DNA of 64,000 bases from Croceibacterium xixiisoli (GCF_009827305.1 NZ_WTYJ01000002.1:558001-622000), one strand, 5' to 3'. Positions 36,301-44,544 are shown, counted from the stretch's first letter. Notes: a model not told the origin generated them from the letters alone. Numbers and translations: made by a program.

Positions 36301-36826
36301 GCAGCTTGTTTTCGGCGTCGCGACGGCGGACATGCAGCCCGGCAATCCCGGCTGCTTCTTCCAGCATCATCCGCCGTTCGGCGGGCTTGGCGGCGATAAC
36401 GGCGGCGATCCGCCCCTGGCTCACCAGCGCCGGGCTGTGCGCCCCGGTGGCAGCATCGGCAAACACCAGCGCCACATCCTTGGCCCGGACATCGCGGCCA
36501 TTGACGCGATAGGCGCTGCCGGCGCCGCGCTCGATCCGGCGGGTCACCACCAGTTCCTCGCCCTCGGCATCGGTGGCGTGCAGCACGGCCTCGGCAAAAT
36601 CGCGCGGCGGGCGCTGGGCCGTGCCGGCGAAAATCACATCGTCCATCCCGCCCGAACGCAGGCTCTTGGGCGAATTTTCGCCCATGACCCAGCGGATCGC
36701 TTCCAGCAGGTTGGACTTGCCGCATCCATTGGGGCCGACCACGCCGGTCAGCCCCTGTTCGATGCGCAATTCGGCAGGCTCGACGAAGCTTTTGAAACCG
36801 CTCAGCTTAAGCTTGCGGATCAGCAT
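33386..36826 (-). CDS. smc: Chromosome segregation protein SMC
   Basis: 1146-aa SMC ATPase that organises and compacts the chromosome. The N-terminal head has Walker A GPNGCGKSN (31-39) after FKSFVEPAEL; two long coiled-coil arms rich in Ala, Glu and Arg flank a hinge near residues 510-600; the C-terminal head has LLSGGEQALTAVALIFALF and the Walker B CVLDEVDAPLDDAN. ATG at 36826. It is downstream of dciA and two thiol-disulfide protein genes on the same strand. Confidence 0.97.
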   Translation of the reverse strand: MLIRKLKLSGFKSFVEPAELRIEQGLTGVVGPNGCGKSNLLEAIRWVMGENSPKSLRSGGMDDVIFAGTAQRPPRDFAEAVLHATDAEGEELVVTRRIERGAGSAYRVNGRDVRAKDVALVFADAATGAHSPALVSQGRIAAVIAAKPAERRMMLEEAAGIAGLHVRRRDAENKLRQTETNLARLTDLMAGLDSQMSTLRRQARQAERYRLLSEQIRTAEARLLFARWRDAAAAADAARAQAAQADSAVTTAQGAATSAQKAQAAGGERLAEARDVLADRRDDANAHGHRMAALTNQLEAAEQRLADLNRQQQRLEEDRNDADRMTRDAADALQRLEQDLAANQQALARDETQRPTVARQAEDGERAARSAELALAKATADHAGVEAEWRVAEAEVAQAQDRLNRILAEQARHDAARAALAQEGDPEIALTEASQAAEAAAGLLTERREALTSAQARKELLGRERDEAASTLAGARAELAGIEREFTALQRDRDARAKGAAGRQGMPVALDRVRAAPGYERALAAVLGRDAKSPIGQPSDQAEGRFWAGSPAPAPMPAPVADSLAQHVPECPNELAARLALVHVADSDDGRVLAPGEWLVTRAGHLRRWDGFLARGEGAAEAARLEADNRYNELAGQLPPLREAASQAEAAQLASQDALSMLQRELVGMERAVNEAAERERAALRAVDQAEAARERLAARREQLDAAGGDLAARQQQAGKELQAAQDRRGALPDPETGRAALDASRARHEAARTAMQAAMAALAAHDQALAVTRERVSAQQGDIKGWQARSGEAARRLSGMAQRFEEIAEERAVIEAKPAALQREIDGGEAVRERLARELAEADARLAEAGEIARAADAALAHATETLAAAREARALASARAENEDGRRRELAGISGERFQCPPPVLASKFAFAPADVKSATDESAIMDRQTADREKIGPVNLVAADELARIEELHGTSAAEQEELAEAVNRLRGSIGNLNREGRERLRAAFEAVDTHFRRLFTRLFEGGQAHLALVDSDDPLQAGLEIYAQPPGKRLQSLTLLSGGEQALTAVALIFALFLTNPAPICVLDEVDAPLDDANIDRFCDLLEAMARETQTRYLIVTHNAVTMSRMHRLFGVTMVERGVSRLVSVDLVGAEEILASAV

Positions 36827-36862
36827 CGGGACATGCCTGCCGAAGTGTGGAGAAAGTGTGGA

Positions 36863-37609
36863 TCAGCGCGCGCCGGCTGCTTTCAGCGCGGGTTCGATCA
36901 CGCTCCACACCGCCCCGTCGACGCGGGCGCCGTTCAGGAAGAAGGTCGGCGTGCCGGTCACGCCCAGATCGGTGGCCTGCTTCTGCGAAGCCTGCACCAG
37001 CGCTTCGGCCTTGGGCTGATCGGCCAGGCACTGCATGGCCTGATCGCGCGAAATGCCGCGTGCGGCGAAGAAATCCACCAGGCCGCTGGCCTCACCCATG
37101 GCCTGCAGGCGCTGGGCCGGGGGTAGGGTGCTGGCCTGCTGCAGGGCCGCCTGATTGGCGTTGAAACCGGCGAAAATCTGCTCGAGATCGGCCCAGACCT
37201 GCACCGACAGCGGATGCGCGGCCTCCGGCGGCGCGCAGCGAACCAGTCGCGCAATCACGAGGTCGTAGGGGTTGAGGAACAGATTGCGCAATTCATAGCT
37301 GACCACGCCGGTGTCCACATATTTTGCCAGCGGCTCATGCGCTTCATTGGAAAACTGCGCGCAATGCGAACAGGTGTGGCTGGCATATTCGACCAGCTTG
37401 ACCGGTGCATCCGGATTGCCGAGCACGAAGCCATTTTCGGGCGACACCGTCACCTTGTCGGTCCAGGCGGTGCCGGCCGGGGCCGGAATGGCGGCGATCG
37501 CTTCGCCCTGCGGCAGTTCGCCCGGGGTTTCGGGCTTGGAATCACAGGCCGCCAGCGCCAGCGGCGCGGCTGCAAGCAGGGCGAGACGACGGAAAGTCAG
37601 TTGGGTCAT
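36863..37609 (-). CDS. DsbA-family thiol-disulfide protein, probable lipoprotein
   Basis: 248-aa periplasmic protein with signal peptide and apparent lipobox (LALAAC, Cys22). The DsbA/BdbD-like thioredoxin fold has active site Cys80-Ser-His-Cys83 and the cis-Pro region VTGTPTFFLNG. ATG at 37609 follows GGGAAACC. It lies between smc and a second DsbA-like gene. It probably oxidises or isomerises envelope disulfides. Confidence 0.9.
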   Translation of the reverse strand: MTQLTFRRLALLAAAPLALAACDSKPETPGELPQGEAIAAIPAPAGTAWTDKVTVSPENGFVLGNPDAPVKLVEYASHTCSHCAQFSNEAHEPLAKYVDTGVVSYELRNLFLNPYDLVIARLVRCAPPEAAHPLSVQVWADLEQIFAGFNANQAALQQASTLPPAQRLQAMGEASGLVDFFAARGISRDQAMQCLADQPKAEALVQASQKQATDLGVTGTPTFFLNGARVDGAVWSVIEPALKAAGAR

Positions 37610-37690
37610 GGTTTCCCCGTGGATTGAATGCAATGGACGTAACCGGCAATCTGCCGGACAGAATGAAACAGTCTGGCTCTATTCACTGCT

Positions 37691-38401
37691 TCACTGGCTG
37701 GCGGAAGCGGAAATGCGCGCCTGCAGCGCCGGCTGCAGGCCGGCCCAGCTGTGGATCTGGGGCAGCAGCTGGCCATTGATGGCAAAGGATGGCGTGCCTT
37801 CCATGCCGGGGATCTGCCAGTCCCGCTTGGAAATATCGGCCAGGCTTTCGGCCATGGTTTCATCGGCCAGGCAGGCATCGGCCTGAATCCGGCTGTATCC
37901 GCGCTGCTCCATGATCGGATAGAACCCCAGATCGCTGGCGATCGCGCGCCGCCGGGCAGCCTCTTCACCCGTGCTCCAGCGCTGCTTCTGCGCCCGCGTG
38001 GCAGCGGTCGCCTTGGCCATCCATTCGGGATGCGCCAGCATGAAGGCGTGGTGATTGCGCGCGAACTTGGCCGTGTCGCCGCAATTGGTCAGCATGGCGG
38101 CGGTCAGATCGATCGGATCGCGCAGCAGATGGCGGATTTCCAGCTTCAGCCTGCCGGGTGTCACATAGGCCAGCTTGATCGCATCATCGGCCTGCCGGCT
38201 GAAGGTGGCGCAATGCGGGCAGGTGTAGCTGACATATTCGGTCAGCTTCAGCGGCGCATCGGGATTGCCGATGGTGTGGCCGCCATCGATCTTGGCCACC
38301 GTATTGGTCCAGTTCTGCTGCGCAGCGTGGCTCACGCCCGCCGCCGCCATCAGGGCGATACCGGCCAGCATCACGCGCCCGACCAGAGATTTCCGTGTCA
38401 T
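37691..38401 (-). CDS. DsbA-family thiol-disulfide oxidoreductase, secreted
   Basis: 236-aa protein with a cleavable signal peptide (AAAGVSHA) and active site Cys61-Pro-His-Cys64, plus the cis-Pro region MEGTPSFAINGQ. CPHC is the motif of E. coli DsbA. The ATG overlaps the dciA stop (ATGA), giving coupling. It is a diverged tandem relative of the next gene, which has CSHC; the two may have separate partners. Confidence 0.92.
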   Translation of the reverse strand: MTRKSLVGRVMLAGIALMAAAGVSHAAQQNWTNTVAKIDGGHTIGNPDAPLKLTEYVSYTCPHCATFSRQADDAIKLAYVTPGRLKLEIRHLLRDPIDLTAAMLTNCGDTAKFARNHHAFMLAHPEWMAKATAATRAQKQRWSTGEEAARRRAIASDLGFYPIMEQRGYSRIQADACLADETMAESLADISKRDWQIPGMEGTPSFAINGQLLPQIHSWAGLQPALQARISASASQ

Positions 38402-38970
38402 CCTTGTCCCTTTTCCCTGCCACCCAGGCTGCGGGCCAGTGATTCCAGCACCGTCCGCAACTCAGGGTCGCCAATATCGCGCAGACTTTCGCCCAGTTCC
38501 AGCGGGATGGGCTTCAATGATGGCGGCGCCTGGCGCACTTCGGCACCCGCTCCGCCTGGCCGCCCGCTATTCGCCTTGGGCTGAACCACACCTTGCCGCA
38601 GCTTGATCTTCGCGACCGCGCGATAGCCGAAGAACCGGTTCACCCGATCGATGATTTCGGGGATCACATGCAGGATCAGCGGCGCATGCGCGGGCACCAC
38701 CACCAATTGCATGACCCCGTCGGATTTCTCGCCAGGGGGGAAGCGAATCGATTCCGGCTGGCAGACCTCGGCATGGCGCGTGCCGACGATTTCCGGCCAG
38801 CGGCTGACCACGCTCGACTGCACGAATCCGAACCGGCGAAACGCCGCACGGCCGATCTGCGGCACCAGCTCCGCCACCGGGCGCGCCGGTCCTCCGCGCG
38901 GGCGTTCATAAGGCCGTGCACGCGGTCGCTTGGCGGGTTTGTCGTCTCGTTCCATCCTGCGCTCTGCCAT
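38398..38970 (-). CDS. dciA: DciA-like helicase loader (DUF721)
   Basis: 190-aa protein. After a basic, disordered N-terminus it has the DUF721/DciA core: FGFVQSSVVSRWPEIVGTRHAEVCQPESIRFP and a hydrophobic block (MQLVVVPAHAPLILHVIPEIIDRVNRFFGYRAVAKIKLRQG). DciA loads the DnaB helicase in bacteria lacking DnaC. ATG at 38970; MAERRMER also offers ATG at 38955. It heads the dciA-dsbA-dsbA-smc run, divergent from mutY by only 14 bases. Confidence 0.85.
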   Translation of the reverse strand: MAERRMERDDKPAKRPRARPYERPRGGPARPVAELVPQIGRAAFRRFGFVQSSVVSRWPEIVGTRHAEVCQPESIRFPPGEKSDGVMQLVVVPAHAPLILHVIPEIIDRVNRFFGYRAVAKIKLRQGVVQPKANSGRPGGAGAEVRQAPPSLKPIPLELGESLRDIGDPELRTVLESLARSLGGREKGQG

Positions 38971-38984
38971 GCCATAGCGCGCGA

Positions 38985-40034
38985 ATGGATGATAGGGTCG
39001 CCCCGCTGTTGCTCGACTGGTATGATGCGCATGCGCGCACGCTGCCCTGGCGCATTCCGCCCGGCTCGGGCCTGACCGCCGATCCCTATTGCATCTGGTT
39101 GTCGGAGGTGATGCTGCAGCAGACCACGGTCGCGGCGGTAAAACCCTATTTCGAAAAATTCACCGCCCGCTGGCCCGATGTGCAGGCGCTGGCTGCCGCC
39201 GATGATGCTGATATCATGGCCGAATGGGCCGGGCTGGGCTATTATTCCCGCGCCCGCAATCTGGTCGCCTGCGCCCGCGAAGTCGCCCGGCTCGGCGCTT
39301 TTCCTGACAATGAGGATGATCTGCGCCGGCTCCCCGGCCTGGGCGCCTATACCGCCGCCGCCGTGGCGGCGATCGGCTTTGGCCGGCGGGCGGTGGTGGT
39401 CGACGCCAATGTCGAACGGGTCGTGGCGCGGCTGTTCGTGATCGATGATCCGCTGCCCGGCGCGCGCACCGAAATCCGCGCCACGGCCGATCGCATCACG
39501 CCGGATCGGCGCGCCGGCGATTTCGCCCAGGCGATGATGGATCTGGGCGCCACCATCTGCACCTCGCGCGCACCGCGCTGCCTGTTGTGCCCGCTGGCGG
39601 AACCCTGCCGGGGCCGCGCGCTCGGCGATCCCGAACGCCTGCCGGTCAAGCCGGCCAAGAAGGCCAAGGCGCAGCGACAGGGGCGGGTCTGGTGGATCGA
39701 GCGCGACACCGCCAGTGGTCCGCAGGTCTGGCTGGTTACCCGCGATGCCAAGGGCATGCTCGGCGGCATGCGCGCGCTGCCCGATGACGGCTGGACCGCG
39801 CGGGCCGATGGTACGGGCCAGCCGCCCGTGGCCGGGCCATGGCGTGCTGCCGGCACCGTGCGCCACAGCTTCACCCATTGCGATCTGGAACTCGCCCTCA
39901 CGGTTCATGAGGGCGATCCAGCCATGGGCGATCAGCCGGGCGAATGGTGGCCCGTGGCCGCCATCGACCAGGCGGGTCTGCCGACCCTGTTTGCCAAGGC
40001 CGCCCGGCTGGCCATAGCCAGTCGCGCGGCCTGA
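38985..40034 (+). CDS. mutY: Adenine DNA glycosylase MutY
   Basis: 349-aa DNA repair enzyme that removes adenine opposite 8-oxoguanine. The HhH motif LPGLGAYTAAAV precedes the catalytic Asp140; Glu41 lies in SEVMLQQT. The [4Fe-4S] ligands are Cys192, Cys199, Cys202 and Cys208, and a NUDIX-like C-terminal domain reads the 8-oxoG strand. ATG at 38985 matches the family start and leaves only 14 bases to the divergent dciA. Confidence 0.97.
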   Translation: MDDRVAPLLLDWYDAHARTLPWRIPPGSGLTADPYCIWLSEVMLQQTTVAAVKPYFEKFTARWPDVQALAAADDADIMAEWAGLGYYSRARNLVACAREVARLGAFPDNEDDLRRLPGLGAYTAAAVAAIGFGRRAVVVDANVERVVARLFVIDDPLPGARTEIRATADRITPDRRAGDFAQAMMDLGATICTSRAPRCLLCPLAEPCRGRALGDPERLPVKPAKKAKAQRQGRVWWIERDTASGPQVWLVTRDAKGMLGGMRALPDDGWTARADGTGQPPVAGPWRAAGTVRHSFTHCDLELALTVHEGDPAMGDQPGEWWPVAAIDQAGLPTLFAKAARLAIASRAA

Positions 40035-40038
40035 TCGG

Positions 40039-40455
40039 TCAGCGGCGTCCGCCGGCGCTGACCAGATTGAGCGCCATCGGCTGGCCGGGGCGCTGCAGGG
40101 CATTGTGGGTATCGGTGATGAACATCAGCGTCCCGTCCGCCCCGGTGATCCGGGCGGAAACCGTATAGCGGCCATTGGGCTGCAAGCGGTTGGGATTGTA
40201 TTGCAGGGTGAAGGGGATCGGCACCTGCCGGCCATTGCTGCGGAACGATGTCTGCGCCACGATCGTGGCCGGGGCATCGGCGCGGCTGACATCGGCGAGC
40301 TGTACCGAAATCCGGGCATTGTCGGGCAGGGCCATCCGCTCGCGATAGGCGACAGTGCCGGTCAGCGTCACCCGGTTGGCATTGCCGATATCCTCGGGCA
40401 TGCAACCGGCCAGCATGGCAATCGCGACGATCGGCATCGATAAGCTGCGTATCAT
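40039..40455 (-). CDS. YbaY-family lipoprotein
   Basis: 138-aa lipoprotein (lipobox LAGC, Cys near 18) with one YbaY-type domain: VTLTGTVAYRERMALPDNARISVQLADVS and FTLQYNPNRLQPNGRYTVSARIT. Such domains are small beta-barrel-like folds of the envelope with unclear function. It ends 4 bases from the convergent mutY stop and follows a small membrane protein gene on the same strand. Confidence 0.85.
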   Translation of the reverse strand: MIRSLSMPIVAIAMLAGCMPEDIGNANRVTLTGTVAYRERMALPDNARISVQLADVSRADAPATIVAQTSFRSNGRQVPIPFTLQYNPNRLQPNGRYTVSARITGADGTLMFITDTHNALQRPGQPMALNLVSAGGRR

Positions 40456-40528
40456 GGCTCTGTCCTCTCACTCTCCGCGCGCAGGCTATGCCTGCACGGG
40501 GGCGAGGACAAGCAGGACTAGGTCCGAA

Positions 40529-40750
40529 TCAGAAGAAGCCGCCGCCCAGCATCAGCCGGATCACGGCAATCGCGAACACGACCAGGCAGAAATTCCGCCC
40601 GCCATTGGAACTCGACAGCGCACCCAGCCCGATGCCGACCACTGCAATCGGCAGGACGAACCAATTGCCCCAGCCCAGGAAGGGAATGGTGGAAGGGATC
40701 GCCAGCAACAGCGCGACGATACCGGTAGCGATCGAAAGCAGGTTCAGCAT
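40529..40750 (-). CDS. Small membrane protein
   Basis: 73-aa protein with two hydrophobic helices (LLSIATGIVALLLAIPSTIPFLGWGNWFVLPIAVVGIGLGAL and CLVVFAIAVIRLMLGGGFF), lacking a soluble domain. ATG at 40750 is the likely start; a longer frame upstream is antisense to the serine hydrolase and not credible. Function unknown. Confidence 0.7.
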   Translation of the reverse strand: MLNLLSIATGIVALLLAIPSTIPFLGWGNWFVLPIAVVGIGLGALSSSNGGRNFCLVVFAIAVIRLMLGGGFF

Positions 40751-40839
40751 GTGTGTTATATGGATAAAGCACTGACCCAGCGCAAGAGCCTTGCTGACCG
40801 GCAGGACGAGGTTCAGCTTGGCCCCGGCATGGCAGTCGC

Positions 40840-42138
40840 ATGAAGCTGGATCTTTCGGCCAAAATCGGTCGCCGTACGTTCCTGTGCGCAGGTGGGGCGT
40901 GCTCAGGCGCAGTCTGGGCGTGGCCCCGCGTAGCCCTGGCACAGGGTTTTTCCAACCGCTGGCCGCATGTCGACGCGCTGGCAAGGGGGCTGGTGGCACG
41001 CCGCCAGGTGGCCAATGTCGTTGCCCTGCTCGGCTATGGCCAGGCGCCGGTAGACGTCATCGCCTATGGCCACGACGGCTTCATCGATGACCGCCGGTCG
41101 GACCCGGACAGCCTCTACCGTATCTACTCCATGACCAAGCCGATCACCGGCATGGCCGCCCTGCTGCTGGCGGATCGTGGACTGCTGGCGCTGGATCAGC
41201 CGATTGCCGATTTCCTGCCAGCCTTTGCCAATATGCAGGTGCAAAAACAGCATGATGGACCGATAAGCTCGGACAATCTCGAACCCGCTATCCGCGCCAT
41301 TACCGTCCGCCATTTGCTCACCCACACCTCAGGATTGGGTGATGGCGTGGTGCAGACCGGCCCCATCGCCCAGGCCTATCGCGATGCCGGGGTCATCCCC
41401 GGCGCGGTCAGCCGGCTGGAAATTCCCGGCCTCGTCCGCAGCGCCCCGGCGCCCAGCCTGGCGGCCTTCGCCGACCGGCTCGCCGCCCTCCCGCTGCTGT
41501 GGCAACCAGGCACGCGCTGGTGCTATTCGGTCGGCATCGACCTGCTCGGCCGGATCATCGAACTCGCCAGCGGCCAAACGCTCGACATTTTCCTCCACGA
41601 CACCATCATCGGCCCCTGCGGCATGGACAGCAGCGGGTTCCAGGTGCCGCAGGCGCACATCGGGCGGCTGACGACCAATTATCTGGGGCTGATGGGCACC
41701 ATGCTGCCGATCGATCTCCCTCAAAACTCAGTGTTTCTTGATCCGCCACCATTCCCCGCCGGCGGTGCCGGGCTGGTCTCCAGTCCGCGCGATTATGACC
41801 GGTTTCTGAGGATGCTGGCCGGCAATGGCATGATCGACAGGGTGCGGGTGCTGCCCGAATCCGTGGTCCGGCTGGGCACATCGGACCTGTTTCCAGGTAC
41901 CCTGTCGGCGGATGATCCCTATGCCCGGCATTTCGGCTTCGGTGCCGGCGGCCGGGTCGGCAAGGGCGCGCATAGCGGCACCTTCGGCTGGTTCGGCATT
42001 GCCGGCACCTGCGGTCTGGTGGACATGCGCAGCGGACTGCGCCATTCGCTGTTCACCCAATATATGCCCGCCGATATCTATCCGGTGCAGACCGAATTTC
42101 CTGCCGCCGTGCTGCAGGATCGTGCTTCCCACCGTTGA
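40840..42138 (+). CDS. Serine hydrolase, beta-lactamase class C fold, Tat-exported
   Basis: 432-aa esterase/beta-lactamase-related protein. The N-terminus has twin arginines (IGRRTFLCAGG), a Tat signal. The nucleophile motif SxxK is Ser-Met-Thr-Lys near residue 97, Tyr lies in WCYSVGIDLLG, and the KTG-like box is HSG near residue 380. These proteins are more often esterases or D-aminopeptidases than antibiotic-hydrolysing enzymes; resistance should not be assumed. nudC follows 17 bases on. Confidence 0.9.
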   Translation: MKLDLSAKIGRRTFLCAGGACSGAVWAWPRVALAQGFSNRWPHVDALARGLVARRQVANVVALLGYGQAPVDVIAYGHDGFIDDRRSDPDSLYRIYSMTKPITGMAALLLADRGLLALDQPIADFLPAFANMQVQKQHDGPISSDNLEPAIRAITVRHLLTHTSGLGDGVVQTGPIAQAYRDAGVIPGAVSRLEIPGLVRSAPAPSLAAFADRLAALPLLWQPGTRWCYSVGIDLLGRIIELASGQTLDIFLHDTIIGPCGMDSSGFQVPQAHIGRLTTNYLGLMGTMLPIDLPQNSVFLDPPPFPAGGAGLVSSPRDYDRFLRMLAGNGMIDRVRVLPESVVRLGTSDLFPGTLSADDPYARHFGFGAGGRVGKGAHSGTFGWFGIAGTCGLVDMRSGLRHSLFTQYMPADIYPVQTEFPAAVLQDRASHR

Positions 42139-42155
42139 TCAAGCAGGAGCTGCAG

Positions 42156-43055
42156 ATGACTGAACTGATTGCCTTTACCGGTCAGCCGCTCGACCGTGCC
42201 GATCATCTGCGGCGCGACGAAAGCGCGCTGGCGCAATTGCGCCGCGATGATGCGCTGCTGCTGTCGCTCGACGGCCTGGCGCCGGATAACGCCGGGGAGG
42301 GTGGGCTCCACTGGATGCCGCTTGATCAGGCCGCCAGCGATGCCGAACTGGTGTTCCTCGGGCTGCTCGGCGGCCGCGCTGCCTTTGCTGCCGTGCCGGA
42401 CAAGGGCGATCCCGATCCCGCCTTCACCCGCAGGAAAACCTGGGATGCCATCGCCCAGCTGCCCGCCCGCGACATCGCCATCTACGGCGCCGCGCGCAGC
42501 CTGATCGACTGGCACGCCCGCCACCGCTTCTGCGCCCAATGCGGCCACGGCACCACCCCGGCCAAGGGCGGCTGGCAGCGCGATTGCGCCTCCTGCGGCG
42601 CCTCCCATTTCCCGCGCACCGATCCGGTCGCGATCATGCTGGTCGAATATCGCGATGCCGATGGGGTCAAGCTGTTGCTCGGGCGGCAGGAACGCTTCCC
42701 CCCGCGCAGCTATTCGGCATTGGCCGGCTTCGTGGAACCGGGCGAAAGCTTCGAAGAAGCCGCCGTGCGCGAAGTGTTTGAAGAAACCGGCGTGCGCATG
42801 CGCGATGTCGAATATATCGGCTGCCAGCCCTGGCCGTTCCCGTCGCAACTGATGATCGGCTGCATCGGCACGGCGGACAGCCTGGATCTGCGGATCGATT
42901 ATCAGGAAATAGAGGATGCACGCTGGTTCAGCTTTGCCGAAGTAGCGGAGGCCGTGGCACAGCGGGCGGACAGCACCAGCTTCGTGCCGCCCCCGTCGCA
43001 GGCGATTGCGGATTACATGCTGCGTTGGTGGGTAGAACGCGAAGCAAAGCGTTGA
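42156..43055 (+). CDS. nudC: NAD+ diphosphatase / RNA deNADding enzyme NudC
   Basis: 299-aa NUDIX hydrolase. A four-Cys zinc site (Cys126, 129, 144, 147) precedes the NUDIX box GFVEPGESFEEAAVREVFEETGV (191-213) and the NADH motif, here CQPWPFPS rather than SQPWPFPxS. NudC cleaves NAD(H) and removes NAD caps from RNA. AGGAG precedes the ATG at 42156. Confidence 0.95.
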   Translation: MTELIAFTGQPLDRADHLRRDESALAQLRRDDALLLSLDGLAPDNAGEGGLHWMPLDQAASDAELVFLGLLGGRAAFAAVPDKGDPDPAFTRRKTWDAIAQLPARDIAIYGAARSLIDWHARHRFCAQCGHGTTPAKGGWQRDCASCGASHFPRTDPVAIMLVEYRDADGVKLLLGRQERFPPRSYSALAGFVEPGESFEEAAVREVFEETGVRMRDVEYIGCQPWPFPSQLMIGCIGTADSLDLRIDYQEIEDARWFSFAEVAEAVAQRADSTSFVPPPSQAIADYMLRWWVEREAKR

Positions 43056-43072
43056 AATTTGAGGTGAGAGGC

Positions 43073-43777
43073 ATGACAGCAAACGACACGATCCCGTGCA
43101 TGACGGTCGACATCTGGTCGGACGTGATGTGCCCCTGGTGCGCCATCGGCTACACCCAGTTCGCCCAGGCCGTGGTCGCGCTGGAGGGGGAACTGGCGGT
43201 GGACATCCGCTGGATGCCTTTCGAACTCAATCCCGATATGCCCACCGAAGGGCGCCGGCAGGACGACCATCTCGCCGCCGCGCTGGGCCGCCCGGCGGAC
43301 CAGATCGCGCAGATGCGCCAGCAGGTGATCGACGCGGCGCAGGCGGTCGGTTTCCCTATGCGCGAAACCGGCGATGACGGCGCGCCGTCGATGGTCTGGA
43401 ACACCTTTGCCGCCCACCGCCTGCTGCGCTGGGCGCTCAACACCTCCGGGCCGGAAGCGCAGACGCGGCTGAAACTGGCGTTGCTGCATGCTCATTTTGC
43501 CGATCACCGGGCCGTGGGGCAAGAGGCGGTGCTGATCGACATTGCGGCAGAAGCCGGCTTCGACCGCGCTGCCGCCACGGCCGCTTTGGCCGATGAGGCA
43601 CTGGCCGCTGAAACCCGTGCGGAGGAGCAGCGCGGAATCCAGTCGGGCATAAATTCGGTACCCAGCTTCGTGATCGGCGGCCGCTTCCTGCTGCCCGGCT
43701 CGCGCGAACCGGAAGCCTTTGTGAAGGCGCTGCGCAAGATCGCCTGGATGGACGAGGAGCAGGCCGAGCGCTTCTGA
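43073..43777 (+). CDS. FrnE-like DsbA-family oxidoreductase
   Basis: 234-aa cytoplasmic member of the DsbA fold with active site Cys20-Pro-Trp-Cys23 (WSDVMCPWCAIG), no signal peptide and a cis-Pro region INSVPSFVIGGRF. It resembles FrnE and 2-hydroxychromene-2-carboxylate isomerase relatives. ATG at 43073 follows GAGGTGAGAGG. It probably handles intracellular disulfides or glutathione conjugates. Confidence 0.92.
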   Translation: MTANDTIPCMTVDIWSDVMCPWCAIGYTQFAQAVVALEGELAVDIRWMPFELNPDMPTEGRRQDDHLAAALGRPADQIAQMRQQVIDAAQAVGFPMRETGDDGAPSMVWNTFAAHRLLRWALNTSGPEAQTRLKLALLHAHFADHRAVGQEAVLIDIAAEAGFDRAAATAALADEALAAETRAEEQRGIQSGINSVPSFVIGGRFLLPGSREPEAFVKALRKIAWMDEEQAERF

Positions 43778-43788
43778 GATCGGCTGAT

Positions 43789-43816
43789 AAGGCGGGGGCA
43801 CCAGACCCCCGCCTTT
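43789..43816. terminator. Bidirectional rho-independent terminator
   Basis: Ten-pair perfect stem (AAGGCGGGGG / CCCCCGCCTT), seven-base loop, short T-runs on both strands. It lies between the FrnE-like gene and the convergent small membrane protein gene. Confidence 0.85.
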
Positions 43817-43820
43817 CGCC

Positions 43821-44123
43821 TCACTTCGTCAGCACGATAATCACGGCAATCGCTGCGGCCACCAGCGCGAGCAGCCCTATGGCTATGCCAATGTCGCGCA
43901 GGCCGATCTTGTCGACATGATCGGCGCGAAATTGCTGATATCCGCGCTGGGCGGCTTCGTTGCTGGCGATGTTACCGATGTCGAGCGCGCTGGCTTCCTT
44001 GCGGAAATAGATCCGCAGTTGGTCGGTCTCTTCGGCGGAGATGGCGGGATACTGGCTCAGCAGCCCTTCCACCTGCAGGCGGCGTTGCAATGCCTGGTCG
44101 GCACCGGTTGCGGTGTTGGTCAT
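43821..44123 (-). CDS. Small C-tail-anchored membrane protein
   Basis: 100-aa protein. A soluble, charged N-terminal part (ALQRRLQVEGLLSQYPAISAEETDQLRIYFRKE) is followed by one strong C-terminal transmembrane helix (IGIAIGLLALVAAAIAVIIVLTK). ATG at 44123. No family recognised; the tail-anchored layout suggests the soluble part faces the cytoplasm. Confidence 0.72.
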   Translation of the reverse strand: MTNTATGADQALQRRLQVEGLLSQYPAISAEETDQLRIYFRKEASALDIGNIASNEAAQRGYQQFRADHVDKIGLRDIGIAIGLLALVAAAIAVIIVLTK

Positions 44124-44190
44124 ATTTCCATTCCTGATCTGTGAGTTCCGGACACGGTGCGCGACGAAGCGCGCCGTGGTGGGGGACGGA

Positions 44191-44544
44191 TCAGGCTATG
44201 GGCGGGGCTCTGGGGGAAAGCTGGGGGCCGACAGCTTCATGCGGTGGCGGACCGCGTGCACGCGGCGTCCGCACTGGGCCATCGGCATGGAATGTTGCGG
44301 CAAGGTCGGTGGAGGACAATCGCGCAGATGGGGGAAGATCCAGCGGCTCGACCAGCATCTGCTTGGCCGCCGTGGGCAGATCACGCCGTACTGCGACAGC
44401 CACATCGACCGTCGCCGCGCTGAAGGCTGATCCCTGGGTGGGTACCGGCGGCGCCGCATGCGCGGGCAGGGCATGCAGGCCGATCGTGGCCAGCAGCAGC
44501 AGCACAAGCATGCGGAAAGAAAGGGACGGCCGGGCCGGGGTCAT
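44191..44544 (-). CDS. Hypothetical secreted protein (doubtful 3' end)
   Basis: 117-aa frame with a good signal peptide (MLVLLLLATIGLHALPAHA-AP) followed by a plausible short segment (TVDVAVAVRRDLPTAAKQMLVEPLDLP). The last 25 residues are Pro/Arg-rich and look like out-of-frame translation, so a frameshift near the end is possible. No homolog recognised. Confidence 0.4.
   Translation of the reverse strand: MTPARPSLSFRMLVLLLLATIGLHALPAHAAPPVPTQGSAFSAATVDVAVAVRRDLPTAAKQMLVEPLDLPPSARLSSTDLAATFHADGPVRTPRARGPPPHEAVGPQLSPRAPPIA

Noticed and set aside
34529-37126. An 865-codon + strand open frame antisense to smc.
   Set aside because: Gly/Arg/Gln-rich with no motif; the minus strand gives a complete SMC protein with both ATPase halves.
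40840-42138. Antibiotic-resistance beta-lactamase.
   Set aside because: The SxxK serine hydrolase fold is shared with esterases and peptidases; the YxN and KTG boxes are altered, so resistance is not supported.
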